Positions 1-8,759 of a stretch of 64,000 nt of DNA are shown here, in pieces. The stretch is taken from assembly GCA_964392985.1 (NCBI GenBank), contig CAYMSF010000002.1, positions 61,238 through 125,237 on the forward strand, in the 5' to 3' direction. The DNA comes from CAYMSF01 sp964392985. Lineage in GTDB: Bacteria; Verrucomicrobiota; Lentisphaeria; Victivallales; Victivallaceae. The notes under the pieces were generated by a model. The model was not told the origin of the DNA. It saw only the letters and a program-made list of their open reading frames with translations, and ran no database searches. The position numbers were made by a program, and so were the translations under genes. How positions within the stretch are numbered: the stretch's first letter is position 1; every line of letters starts with the position of its first letter.

Positions 1-28
1 ATATAACAATAATATTTCATTGAACCAT

Positions 29-57
29 TTGACATAATTAATTATTACATGTATAAT
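29..57 (+). promoter_or_regulatory. Consensus sigma-70 promoter of the tetR operon
   Basis: A perfect -35 box TTGACA (29-34) is followed after exactly 17 bases by a perfect -10 box TATAAT (52-57). It points toward the TetR gene that starts at 115, and a palindrome lies immediately downstream. The match to consensus is seen directly; activity is inferred. Confidence 0.85.
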
Positions 58-58
58 A

Positions 59-73
59 TTGACTGACAGTCAA
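59..73. promoter_or_regulatory. Palindromic operator, probable TetR autoregulation site
   Basis: TTGACTGACAGTCAA is a perfect 7-1-7 inverted repeat that begins one base after the -10 box, where a bound repressor would block transcription. TGAC(T)-GACAGTCA-type palindromes are common operators of TetR-family regulators, and a tetR gene follows 41 bases later. Binding by that TetR is inferred. Confidence 0.75.
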
Positions 74-114
74 TTAATGACTAACATTCAATAATATATG
101 AGAAATAGAATATA

Positions 115-756
115 ATGGGAACAGAAGATAGGCGCAAACGAGAACGGGCGGAACGGGAAGAGCAGATTCTGAATGCTGCGGAACAGGTTTTTTTTCAACG
201 CGGTTTTGAACGTTCGACGATGGATGATGTTGCCGTTGCGGCAGAACTGAGCAAGGGTTCGCTCTACACCTATTTTACCAATAAGAATGAACTTTGTATC
301 GGAATTGTGGTCAGGTCGTTGCGGTTGCTGCTGCAGGATTTTGAAGCAGTATTTAATCGCGAGGGTTGCACCGGGTTGGAAAAAGTGATATTGTTTGGGA
401 AGGCGTTACAGCGTTTTGCGCAGAAACAACCCAAATACTACTGTGCGTTGTTGAGCTACCGGCAACATTGTGAGGGTTGCCGTCCGGAGAGTAGATTTAA
501 AGGAATGGCGCTCGCGGAAAACGGCCGGATTAGAAAAATGCTGGAGTCAGCGTTGCTTTCTGGTCAGGAAGACGGGTCGGTAAGAAAATCAATTCTGCCG
601 GAATCAGCGTCGGCGGCATTGTGGGGGGAATTCGGCGGTTTACTGCCAGGGTTTATACTTAATTCTAACGATGGCGATGCCGCCAGTTTTGATTATGCTT
701 TAGAACTGTTACGAGCAGGGTTGAGAAATGAACAACATTGTAAAACTGTAAAATAA
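115..756 (+). CDS. TetR/AcrR family transcriptional regulator with CxxC in the sensor domain
   Basis: This 213-residue protein has the TetR layout. An N-terminal helix-turn-helix (about residues 15-62, with the typical GF-x-x-STMDDVA and KGSLYTYF elements) is followed by an all-helical ligand domain. The ligand domain carries Cys85, Cys110, Cys119 and Cys122, the last two forming a CEGC motif that could be redox- or sulfur-sensitive; that is inference. Only 15 bases separate it from the downstream persulfide-handling flavoprotein, so the two probably form an operon controlled from the promoter at 29-57 and the palindrome at 59-73. No strong ribosome-binding site precedes the ATG. The family assignment is secure; the inducer is unknown. 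Confidence 0.88.
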   Translation: MGTEDRRKRERAEREEQILNAAEQVFFQRGFERSTMDDVAVAAELSKGSLYTYFTNKNELCIGIVVRSLRLLLQDFEAVFNREGCTGLEKVILFGKALQRFAQKQPKYYCALLSYRQHCEGCRPESRFKGMALAENGRIRKMLESALLSGQEDGSVRKSILPESASAALWGEFGGLLPGFILNSNDGDAASFDYALELLRAGLRNEQHCKTVK

Positions 757-771
757 AGGACGGGATTAATC

Positions 772-3201
772 ATGAAAATTGTAATCATTGGCGGAGTTGC
801 CGGCGGGGCTAGTGCGGCGGCGCGTTTGGCGCGTTTGGACGCTAAAGCGGAAATCGTCATGTTTGAACGCGGTCCCTATGTCTCATTCGCTAATTGCGGG
901 TTGCCGTACCATGTCGGGAAAGTCATTCCTCAACGTGACAGCCTGTTGTTGATGACACCGGAAAAATTCAAGAAAATTCGCGGTATTGATGTTCGTATCA
1001 ATCAGGAAATTATCAAGATTGATCCGTCAGTAAAGACCGTAACGGTGAAAAAAACGGATGATGGTTCAAGCTATAGCGAAAATTATGACAAATTAATTAT
1101 TGCCACCGGCTCCAGCCCGTTCATGCCGGATATTCCCGGCGTGAATGACCCGGCAGTACTGCCGTTATGGACAATTACCGACATGGACAAAGTCATGGCG
1201 CAAATTGACCGCGGCGCCAAACATGTAGTTGTTGCCGGCGGCGGATTTATCGGTCTTGAAGTGGCGGAAAACCTGATCTTGCGCGGCATCGAAACGACCA
1301 TAGTTCAGCGTCCACCGCAGGTGCTGCCCACTCTGGATCCGGAAATGGCAAGCTTGTTGACGGCTGAATTGGAACGCCATGGCGTAAAAGTATGCCTGAA
1401 TAATGCTCTTGCCGGAATTAAACGCGAGCAGGATTCAACCGGTCTGGTGGCGTCATTGAAAGACGGTACTGAAATCGCCGCCGACCTGATTATCATGGGA
1501 TTGGGAGTCCGTCCGAACAGCCAACTGGCGCGTGATGCGGGGTTGGAACTTGGAGAACATTGCGGAATAAAGGTCAACAAGCATCTGCAAACCAGTAATC
1601 CGGATATCTATGCCGTCGGCGATGTCATTGAAGTAAACGACCCGGTACTGAATAAAACAGTAATGATTCCTCTGGCAGGTCCTGCCAACCGGCAGGGACG
1701 CATTGCCGCCAATAATATTTGCGGCGCCAATGATACCTACAACGGCACTATCGGCACTAATGTTTGCAAGGTCTTTGACATAACTGCCGCTTCCGCCGGA
1801 GTCAACGAGAAACGGCTCAAACAGGAAAAAATTGAATATCTCAAAGCTTATCTTTTCCCCGTTTCCCATGCCGGTTACTACCCCGGCGCTGAAACTATGG
1901 CAATCAAGGCGATTTTTGATCGTAACGGTAAAATACTCGGCGCTCAGATTGTCGGTCGTGACGGTGTGGATAAACGTATTGATGTTCTCGCTACGGCAAT
2001 CAAGAACAATTTGACGGTGCATGATTTGGCTGAACTTGAACTGGCATACGCCCCGCCTTACGGTTCGGCCAAAGATCCGGTCAATTTTATCGGTTTTGTA
2101 GCTGAAAATATACTCAATGAAACCACCCGTGCCGTCTATCCGGATGCAATTCCCGCCGAGGCATTTCTGCTCGATGTCCGGGAACCGGATGAAGTTACCG
2201 CAGGGACGATTGCCGGCAGCACGAATATCCCGCTTGGAAAATTGCGGGACAATCTGGATAAACTGCCGAAAGATAAATTAATCGTAGCGTTCTGCCGGGT
2301 CGGTATCCGCGGTTACAATGCGGAGTGTCTGCTGCGGGACAACGGATTCAATGTCACAAACTTGAGTGGCGGAATCCTCGGCTGGCAGCTCTTTAATCCC
2401 CGCCCGATATCGCGCAAACCAATAACAAAACCATCAACAGGAGCAGAAATTATGCAAAATATCACTAATGAAAAAACGGTCGAACTCAATGCCTGTGGTC
2501 TGCAGTGCCCCGGTCCGATTGTCGCAGTAAAAAATAAACTCGATGCGATGCAAAATGGCGAATTGCTAAAAATAACCGCCAGTGATTCGGGTTTTATGAA
2601 CGACCTTCCACCATGGTGTGAAGCAACGTCAAATCAACTGGTGTCGCTGAATAATATTGGCGGAAAAATCGAGGCGGTTGTCCGCAAGGGACAACAGGGT
2701 GAAACTGCTGCCATTGCAGGCCCGGCGCATCCCGCCCGCACCACGATTGTTCTGTTCAGCAATGATCTGGACAAGGCAATGGCGGCATTCATCATGGCAA
2801 CCGGATTCGCCTCAATCGGTCAGGAAGTATCCATATTTTTCACCTTCTGGGGACTGAATGTGCTGCGCAAAGACAATCCGCCAGCGGTTAAAAAAGATAT
2901 TCTCAGCCGGATGTTTGGTATGATGATGCCTTGCGGCGCCAAAAAACTGGCGCTCTCCAAGATGCACTTCGGCGGCGCCGGTACGGCAATGATGAAATAT
3001 GTGATGAACAGTAAAAACGTTGACAGTCTCCCGGCGCTGATTGGTCAAGCCAGGTTGATGGGCATCAGGTTCATCGCTTGTGAAATGGCGATGAATGTCA
3101 TGGGCATTAAGCAGGAAGAGATGATTGACGGTGTTGAAACTGCCGGTGTCGCGAAATTTGCCGCACTTTCGGCTCAGAGTAACGCCACACTCTTTATTTG
3201 A
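772..3201 (+). CDS. Multidomain persulfide/CoA-disulfide reductase: FAD oxidoreductase-rhodanese-TusA-DsrE2 fusion
   Basis: This 809-residue cytoplasmic protein has four modules. Residues 1 to about 445 form a pyridine-nucleotide disulfide oxidoreductase of the CoA-disulfide reductase/NADH persulfide reductase type. It has a glycine-rich FAD motif at 7-12, the single redox cysteine in NCGLPY (Cys42), and a second Rossmann motif with GGGFIGLE. About 450-545 is a rhodanese domain with active-site Cys near 507 in FCRVGIRGY. About 565-640 is a TusA/SirA sulfur-carrier domain with the CPGP motif near 579. About 655-809 is a DsrE2-like domain with a conserved Cys in CEMAMNVMG. The family is known to reduce CoA-persulfides and polysulfides and relay sulfane sulfur. 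All four catalytic or carrier cysteines are present. It lies just after tetR, which suggests induction by a sulfur species. Confidence 0.9.
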   Translation: MKIVIIGGVAGGASAAARLARLDAKAEIVMFERGPYVSFANCGLPYHVGKVIPQRDSLLLMTPEKFKKIRGIDVRINQEIIKIDPSVKTVTVKKTDDGSSYSENYDKLIIATGSSPFMPDIPGVNDPAVLPLWTITDMDKVMAQIDRGAKHVVVAGGGFIGLEVAENLILRGIETTIVQRPPQVLPTLDPEMASLLTAELERHGVKVCLNNALAGIKREQDSTGLVASLKDGTEIAADLIIMGLGVRPNSQLARDAGLELGEHCGIKVNKHLQTSNPDIYAVGDVIEVNDPVLNKTVMIPLAGPANRQGRIAANNICGANDTYNGTIGTNVCKVFDITAASAGVNEKRLKQEKIEYLKAYLFPVSHAGYYPGAETMAIKAIFDRNGKILGAQIVGRDGVDKRIDVLATAIKNNLTVHDLAELELAYAPPYGSAKDPVNFIGFVAENILNETTRAVYPDAIPAEAFLLDVREPDEVTAGTIAGSTNIPLGKLRDNLDKLPKDKLIVAFCRVGIRGYNAECLLRDNGFNVTNLSGGILGWQLFNPRPISRKPITKPSTGAEIMQNITNEKTVELNACGLQCPGPIVAVKNKLDAMQNGELLKITASDSGFMNDLPPWCEATSNQLVSLNNIGGKIEAVVRKGQQGETAAIAGPAHPARTTIVLFSNDLDKAMAAFIMATGFASIGQEVSIFFTFWGLNVLRKDNPPAVKKDILSRMFGMMMPCGAKKLALSKMHFGGAGTAMMKYVMNSKNVDSLPALIGQARLMGIRFIACEMAMNVMGIKQEEMIDGVETAGVAKFAALSAQSNATLFI

Positions 3202-3207
3202 TAGAAT

Positions 3208-4323
3208 ATGGATGCTTCATTATTGACCCGAATTAACGATTTCCGGATTACACCTGCGGAGAGGTTGCTGGCGGCGCGGCAGCTTGCCGGAGAATGGAAG
3301 CCGGACTTGTCGGCTGATTGCGAAATCGACCTGCATTGCCACTCCTTCTATTCCGATGGCTACAACTCGCCGGCAATGCTTGTCTTTGAAGCGTTCCGCC
3401 GTGGCATGAAGGCCATCGCTATTTCTGACCATGATGTTTTTGACGGTCAACTAGAAGCGATTACCGCCGGCGATATTTTCGGTATCAGAATTGTTCCTGC
3501 GGCTGAGTTCTACACTTCGCGTTCCGGCATTGAAATACTGGGTTTCTTTCCGGACATCAAACATTTTCAGCAGGTTGCCGCCATTAGCGCATATAATCCG
3601 ATTGTCAAAACGATTCGTGCCGCAAAAAAAATTCAACTCGAGGCAATGCTGGGGAGAATTCCGGAATGTTTCTCCCTGATGGGATTTACGGCGGAAATTA
3701 ATGCCGCCGACATTGATTGCTATTTGCGGAACGGTATTTCCACCAAAGGCGATATCAGTGTGGCAATGTGGCAGAAATACGGCGAAAAACTCGCGGTCGC
3801 CGGTATCGCGGTTGATGTTAAAGATTTTCAAGCCCGTTACACGACAAAGGACCAGTATTTGAACGTACCGCTAAAATTGGATTTGGATATTTCACCTGAA
3901 GCCATCGTGCGGTGGATTTGTTCTCTGGGTGGCTTGCCCGGATTGGCTCACCCTACGGAGCTGCGCAAAAAAGAGGGACAGGACAATGCCGCTTTGCGTC
4001 AGGTTATTGCCGGACTTGCCGGCGCGGGAATGCAGTGCATTGAAGTTGATGGCTGGCGCAATGCCGTTTGTCCGGAATCCGGGATATATCAGACTGACCT
4101 GTTTGAACAGATGCGGCAGGAATACAATATTGCCCATCCGGAATCTCTTCCGCTGCTTGCAACTAACGGCGGCGACAGTCACAATCAACCCGGGGAGGGG
4201 TTGGAACTCGGTTGCGGTTACAACCACAATCTGCGCCCGGATTGCGGAAAGTTCACCATCGTATCTCAACTGGAACAGCGGCAGCAGTTACTCTATTTTA
4301 CGACAGTACGGCAAAGTCAGTAG
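3208..4323 (+). CDS. PHP-domain metal-dependent phosphoesterase
   Basis: This 371-residue protein carries the polymerase/histidinol phosphatase fold. It has a first metal motif DLHCHSFYSDG (about residues 41-51), a second ISDHD motif, a conserved PAAEFYT glutamate, a C-terminal LAHPTEL and a final GGDSHN aspartate-histidine pair. These are the expected metal ligands of PHP enzymes such as the YciV/RnaAM type that hydrolyse phosphoesters in nucleotides or small RNAs. The substrate is not predictable here. It starts 6 bases after the flavoprotein stop codon and is probably co-transcribed with it. No signal peptide is seen, so it should be cytoplasmic. Confidence 0.85.
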   Translation: MDASLLTRINDFRITPAERLLAARQLAGEWKPDLSADCEIDLHCHSFYSDGYNSPAMLVFEAFRRGMKAIAISDHDVFDGQLEAITAGDIFGIRIVPAAEFYTSRSGIEILGFFPDIKHFQQVAAISAYNPIVKTIRAAKKIQLEAMLGRIPECFSLMGFTAEINAADIDCYLRNGISTKGDISVAMWQKYGEKLAVAGIAVDVKDFQARYTTKDQYLNVPLKLDLDISPEAIVRWICSLGGLPGLAHPTELRKKEGQDNAALRQVIAGLAGAGMQCIEVDGWRNAVCPESGIYQTDLFEQMRQEYNIAHPESLPLLATNGGDSHNQPGEGLELGCGYNHNLRPDCGKFTIVSQLEQRQQLLYFTTVRQSQ

Positions 4324-4345
4324 CAAATTATGGGGTTATTCCTCT

Positions 4346-5671
4346 TTATTTGCCTTCGTCCTTTTTAGTTTCCGGTGGCAGTGCATAATAGGCATATTCG
4401 GCAAAGAATAATTGACCCATATAAATTTTCTGATAGTCATAATGACGAATGGCTTTTTCGATGATATCACGATGTGCCGGATCTCCAGCCAACGCTACCA
4501 TTGCCGCGGCTGCCAGCGGAGTCATCATATATCTGGATTCATAGTTCCGCCGCTGCCCCATTTTTTTCTTGTCCGGGTTTTCGGCAATTTTTTCCGCGTC
4601 ACTTGGTGATTTCTGCGGAAACCAGTTAGGATACACTTCCCGCCAGTTGGCGGAACCAAACACTTTAGTGTCGTTGTTGTCAAATTTTTCAAATTCAGCA
4701 ATTCCCGGCAATGCCTCTTTGGCTCCGGCAGTCAGTCCGGCTTGATACTGTGCCTTGATGGCAGGGTCAGTTTCCATTTCAACGAGATGTTTAATTGACG
4801 CCTGAGCGCCGACATAGATCCAGTTCCAGTTTGGATAGACATTCTGACTCCACTTGTTAAGCGCAATGTCGGGTCCATAACCAGCCGCGCAAATTTCCAG
4901 TCTGGTCATGCCGCGTTTGCCGGGTCGTTCCGAAAGTGCTTTTTTGTAACGCTCCAACCATACATTATCGCCGGTAATTTCATGTGTAACCTTAAGCATG
5001 AACAGGTAACGTGCAACATCACGGAACCCTTCTCCGCCGAACTTCCCGCGAAATGTTCCCTTGAAAGAACCGTCGCAAGGACACTTCCAGGAAGTTGACT
5101 CAAGAACTCCGGCGACTTCCTTAATCTTGTCGACTATTGCTTTCTTTTCTGCGGCGGAGGGAATATCACTCTTCCAGTAGAGGTAAAGACCATAAAACCA
5201 GGGATGGGTCTGATCGTCTGAACCAAAAGGAAAATGACTTTTGCCGTCGGTGGAAAATCCCCGTACAATCATTCCCGGGACGTCGGAAACGGAGGCACTC
5301 TTGAGCAACCCCTGTGCCATCAGCCGGGCATTGCTTTTGTCAACGGGATCGCCACTGCGCCGTGCTCGTTCGCAGGCGGTGGCAAGGTAATTACCGGTGG
5401 ACATGGTTCCGTTTGCCAACGGGGTGCGCCATCCCAGTAAATTGGGTTTTCCCAATGCGCAATCTTCCGGTGTCGGTATTTCGCCGACAAAGTCAATAAC
5501 GTGACCGTTTTTGTCAATAAATTTGCTCCACAGTGCGGCATGAGCTTGCTCTACTGCTTCGCTGGTCGTACGCTTCGATTCTTTGGATTCTTCCAGCGCC
5601 GAAACCAACGGCAGTGATAAGGCAGTAACTCCCAGCAGCATTGATGATAACAAAACAGTTCTTTTTTTCAT
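4346..5671 (-). CDS. Secreted protein, six-hairpin-glycosidase-like (paralog 3 of a tandem triplet)
   Basis: This 441-residue protein has an N-terminal signal peptide (MKKR, then a hydrophobic stretch ending near LVSA). The mature part is aromatic-rich, with conserved blocks shared with its two upstream neighbours, including SDDQTHPWF, WKCPCDGSFKG and MTRLEICA. Its alpha-helical character and the DDQ and W/G motifs recall (alpha/alpha)6-barrel glycosidases or lyases, but no catalytic dyad can be assigned, so the function is unproven. It is the last gene of a leftward operon, 25 bases behind paralog 2, with an AAGG-type ribosome-binding site. Transcription probably starts at 8466-8494. Confidence 0.75.
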   Translation of the reverse strand: MKKRTVLLSSMLLGVTALSLPLVSALEESKESKRTTSEAVEQAHAALWSKFIDKNGHVIDFVGEIPTPEDCALGKPNLLGWRTPLANGTMSTGNYLATACERARRSGDPVDKSNARLMAQGLLKSASVSDVPGMIVRGFSTDGKSHFPFGSDDQTHPWFYGLYLYWKSDIPSAAEKKAIVDKIKEVAGVLESTSWKCPCDGSFKGTFRGKFGGEGFRDVARYLFMLKVTHEITGDNVWLERYKKALSERPGKRGMTRLEICAAGYGPDIALNKWSQNVYPNWNWIYVGAQASIKHLVEMETDPAIKAQYQAGLTAGAKEALPGIAEFEKFDNNDTKVFGSANWREVYPNWFPQKSPSDAEKIAENPDKKKMGQRRNYESRYMMTPLAAAAMVALAGDPAHRDIIEKAIRHYDYQKIYMGQLFFAEYAYYALPPETKKDEGK

Positions 5672-5696
5672 ATACCAACCTTAATACAATATAACA

Positions 5697-7013
5697 TTAT
5701 TCAGTTTTTTTGTTTTCAGGATAGGCATAATAGGCGTATTCAGCGAAAAAGATGCGTGACATATAAATTTTAGAGTAGTCGTAATGGCGGATTATTTTTT
5801 CAACGGTATCACGATGTGCCGGGTCTTCCGCCAGTGCCACGATTGCCGCCCCGGCGAGCGGTGCGTTCATATAGCGGTGTTCATAATTGAATCGTTCGCC
5901 AGCCTTGATTTTATCGGCTAGTTCCGATACTTTGAGTGCTTCCGCCTGGTTTTTTTGCGGCGACCATTTGGAATAGACTTCCCGCCAGTTGGCGGAGCCG
6001 AAAACCTTTGTGTCGTTGTTGTCAAATTTCTCAAAATCTTCAATCCCTATCAATGCCTCTTTGGCGTTGGCGGTCAGACCGGCCTGATACTGTGCCTTGA
6101 TGGCAGGGTCAGTTTCCATTTTGATAAGATTGCGGAGCGAATCTTGACTGCCAACGAAAATCCAGTTCCAGTGCGGCCCCCATTCACGGGTCCAGTTTAA
6201 ACGCGCGATATCCGGTTGATAACCAATTGCACAGATTTCAAGGCGGGTCAAGCCGTGTTTGCCGGGGCGTTCGCTCAACGCTTTTTTGTAGCGTTCCAGC
6301 CAGACATCATCGCCGGTCATTTCATATACCGCGCGGAGCATGAACAGATAACGGGCGGCATCACGAAACAGCTCTCCAGCAAAGCAACCGCGATTTTGAC
6401 CCTTGAATGAACCGTCACAGGGACACTTCCAGCCGTTTGAGTTCAGGACGTTCGCAACTTCTTTTATTTTATTGACAATCTCCTGTTTTTCTGCGGCGGA
6501 TGGAATGTCGCTTTTCCAATAGGTGTAGAGTCCGAGAAACCAGGGATGGGTTTGATCATCAGAACCGAGCGGATAATGACTTTTGCCATCGGTGGCAAAT
6601 CCCCGTACAATCATTCCAGGAACATCGGAAACGGAGGCGCTCTTGAGCAATCCCTGTGCCAGCAACCGGGCATTGTTTTTGTCAATGGCATCGCCACTGC
6701 GCCGTGCCCGTTCGCAGGCGGCGACAATATAATGACCGGCGGACATGGTTCCGTTTGCTAACGGGGTACGCCATCCAATGGCACTGGGTTTGCCCAACGT
6801 GCAATCTTCCGGTGTCGGGATTTCACCGATAAAGTCAATAACCATGCCGTGTTTGTCAACAAATTTGCTCCACAATACCGCATGAGCCTGTTCCACGGCT
6901 TCGCGGGTCGTACGTTTTGATTCTTTAGATTCTTCCTGAGCCGAAACGGATTGCATTGATAAGGCGACGACTCCCAGCAGCATCGTTGATAACAATACGG
7001 TTCTTTTTTTCAT
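5697..7013 (-). CDS. Secreted protein, six-hairpin-glycosidase-like (paralog 2 of a tandem triplet)
   Basis: The start at 7013 (MKKRTVLLSTML) is preferred over an in-frame ATG at 7079. It follows an AAAAGGG ribosome-binding site and begins directly with a signal peptide, which also matches paralog 3. The 438-residue product shares the DDQTHPWF, CPCDGSFKG, NWREVYS and HRYM blocks with its neighbours, and sequence similarity runs over the whole length. The gene lies 25 bases after paralog 1 and 25 bases before paralog 3, and the two intergenic spacers are of equal size, as expected from tandem duplication. The function is unknown; a secreted carbohydrate-active role is inferred from fold-like features and genomic setting only. 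Confidence 0.76.
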   Translation of the reverse strand: MKKRTVLLSTMLLGVVALSMQSVSAQEESKESKRTTREAVEQAHAVLWSKFVDKHGMVIDFIGEIPTPEDCTLGKPSAIGWRTPLANGTMSAGHYIVAACERARRSGDAIDKNNARLLAQGLLKSASVSDVPGMIVRGFATDGKSHYPLGSDDQTHPWFLGLYTYWKSDIPSAAEKQEIVNKIKEVANVLNSNGWKCPCDGSFKGQNRGCFAGELFRDAARYLFMLRAVYEMTGDDVWLERYKKALSERPGKHGLTRLEICAIGYQPDIARLNWTREWGPHWNWIFVGSQDSLRNLIKMETDPAIKAQYQAGLTANAKEALIGIEDFEKFDNNDTKVFGSANWREVYSKWSPQKNQAEALKVSELADKIKAGERFNYEHRYMNAPLAGAAIVALAEDPAHRDTVEKIIRHYDYSKIYMSRIFFAEYAYYAYPENKKTE

Positions 7014-7038
7014 AACTAACCCTTTTATTGATATAAAT

Positions 7039-8340
7039 TTATTTCTGTTTTGGGTTTTCAGGATAGGCGTAATAGGCACATTCAGCGAAGAACAGGCGCG
7101 ACATATAAAGTTTAGAATAGTCGTAATGGCGGATTATTTTTTCAACGGTATCGTGATGCGCCGGGTCTCCAGCCAGCGCCACAATCGCCGCGCCGGCGAT
7201 TTGTGCGGTCATGTAGCGGTGTTCATAATTGAATCGTTCTCCCGCCTTGGTTTTGTCGCCAAGTTCCGATACTTTGAGCGCTTCCGCCTGGGTTTTTTGC
7301 GGCGACCATTTGGAATAGACTTCCCGCCAGTTGGCGGAACCGAAAACGTTGGTGTCGTTGTTATCAAATTTCTCAAAATCGCCAAGCCCTGCCAATGCCT
7401 CTTTGACGTTGGCGGTCAGACCGGCCTGATACTGTGCCTTGATGGCAGGGTCAGTTTCCATTTTGATAAGATTGCGGAGCGAATCCTGAGCGCCGACGTA
7501 AATCCAGTTCCAGTGCGGTCCCCAATCACTGGTCCATTTAAAATGCGCGATATCCGGTTTATAGCCAATTGCACAGATTTCAAGACGGGTCAGCTTGCTT
7601 TTACCGGGACACTCAGTCAGCGCTTTCTTGTAGCGTTCCAGCCAGACATCATCGCCGGTCATTTCATATATTGCACGGAGCATGAACAGATACCGCACGG
7701 CATCACGAAACAGCTCTCCAGCAAAGCCACCGCGGCTTTGACCCTTGAACGAACCGTCACAGGGACAATTCCAGCCGTTTGAGTTCAGGACACATGCCAC
7801 CTCCTTTACCTTGTTGACAATCTCCCGTTTTTCTGCGGCGGAGGGAATGTTGCTTTTCCAATAGGTATATAGTCCAAGAAACCAGGGATGGGTCTGATCA
7901 TCAGAACCGAGCGGATAATGACTTTTGCCATCGGTAGCCATGCCGCGCACAATCATGCCGGGCACGTCCGATACGGAAGCACATTTGAGCAGCCCCTGTA
8001 CCAGTCGCCGGGCATTTTCTTTGTCAACGGCATTGTTACTGCGCCGCGCCCGTTCGATTGCTGCCGGCAGGTAAAGTCCGTTGAACATCGGCCCATTTTC
8101 AATCGGACAGAACCATCCCATGGCGTTGGGTTTGCTGAGCGCGCATTCCTCCGGTGTCGGGATTTCACCGACGAAGTCAATAATGATGCCGTGTTTATCG
8201 ACAAACTTGCTCCACAATACCGTATGAGCCTGTTCCGCCGCATCGCGGGCCGTACGTTTTGTCTGCATAGATTCCCCCTGAGCTGAAACCAAGGATAATG
8301 ATAACAGCAAAGTAAAAAACATTCCTGACGCTTTTAGCAT
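7039..8340 (-). CDS. Secreted protein, six-hairpin-glycosidase-like (paralog 1, first in operon)
   Basis: This 433-residue protein begins MLKASGMFFTLLLSLSLVSAQ, a clear signal peptide, after a strong AGGGGGAG ribosome-binding site. It is the most diverged of the three tandem paralogs in its N-terminal third (WFCPIENGPMFNGLYLP replaces the conserved WRTPLANGTMS block). The core SDDQTHPWFLGLY, CPCDGSFKG and WREVYSKW blocks are retained. As the promoter-proximal gene it is read from the consensus promoter at 8466-8494. No Pfam-type catalytic motif can be named with confidence. Confidence 0.76.
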   Translation of the reverse strand: MLKASGMFFTLLLSLSLVSAQGESMQTKRTARDAAEQAHTVLWSKFVDKHGIIIDFVGEIPTPEECALSKPNAMGWFCPIENGPMFNGLYLPAAIERARRSNNAVDKENARRLVQGLLKCASVSDVPGMIVRGMATDGKSHYPLGSDDQTHPWFLGLYTYWKSNIPSAAEKREIVNKVKEVACVLNSNGWNCPCDGSFKGQSRGGFAGELFRDAVRYLFMLRAIYEMTGDDVWLERYKKALTECPGKSKLTRLEICAIGYKPDIAHFKWTSDWGPHWNWIYVGAQDSLRNLIKMETDPAIKAQYQAGLTANVKEALAGLGDFEKFDNNDTNVFGSANWREVYSKWSPQKTQAEALKVSELGDKTKAGERFNYEHRYMTAQIAGAAIVALAGDPAHHDTVEKIIRHYDYSKLYMSRLFFAECAYYAYPENPKQK

Positions 8341-8465
8341 AACTGCTCCCCCTAAAAAACAAACTCATGACAAAATTATCTTGCAGCAGGCTCTGATAAT
8401 AAAACCCCTGGCAACCGCAAATATGATTTTTCTTCACAATGGGCTACTCATAACAGATATTCATA

Positions 8466-8494
8466 AGTATAACAGTCATTATTTGTTTTGTCAA
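8466..8494 (-). promoter_or_regulatory. Near-consensus promoter for the secreted-paralog operon
   Basis: On the minus strand TTGACA (8489-8494) is followed by a 17-base spacer and TATACT (8466-8471). The -10 box differs from consensus at one position. It lies about 130 bases upstream of the first gene of the triplet and faces it. Confidence 0.78.
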
Positions 8495-8656
8495 TATCGT
8501 GGATAGAAGAATAGTTTTTTTTGTATTAAATCGTACAGCCGTTTGCGCTTTTGCGCACCGGTTTTCGGCTGATGACGAATTGCCACGGCGTCCACATGGA
8601 CGTTTATATCGCATTAACCCGTTTTGAGCTGGAACAATTTTCAAAAGTTAATATTC

Positions 8657-8704
8657 AAGGATTGCAATCCTTAAAAAAGATTATATTCAAGGATTGTAAT
8701 CCTT
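8657..8704. repeat. Two tandem 16-bp palindromes upstream of the DUF4143 ATPase
   Basis: AAGGATTGCAATCCTT at 8657-8672 is a perfect 16-base palindrome. AAGGATTGTAATCCTT at 8689-8704 is the same with one central change, and the centres are 32 bases (three helical turns) apart. Both are embedded in the longer direct repeat TATTCAAGGATTG-AATCCTTAAA. They may be a dimeric operator or part of a small dispersed element; which one cannot be decided from a single window. Confidence 0.7.
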
Positions 8705-8759
8705 AAATAACAGTATATTTTAAGATTACAGATGATAATCAAAAATGGGATGGGAAACT

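Larger units (their letters stand above)
8341..8744. other. Intergenic region with leftward promoter and paired palindromes
   Basis: This 404-base non-coding stretch separates the divergent triplet operon and the ATPase gene. It holds the leftward promoter at 8466-8494 and two near-identical palindromes at 8657-8672 and 8689-8704, described separately. The remaining AT-rich sequence shows no convincing reading frame. Confidence 0.7.

Noticed and set aside
7126..7782. A 218-codon plus-strand ORF
   Set aside because: It is antisense to the secreted paralog 1, and matching shadows occur opposite the other paralogs. It reflects codon structure, not a gene.
8657..8704. Possible CRISPR array from two palindromic repeats
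   Set aside because: There are only two copies, no spacers of uniform size and no cas genes in the window.
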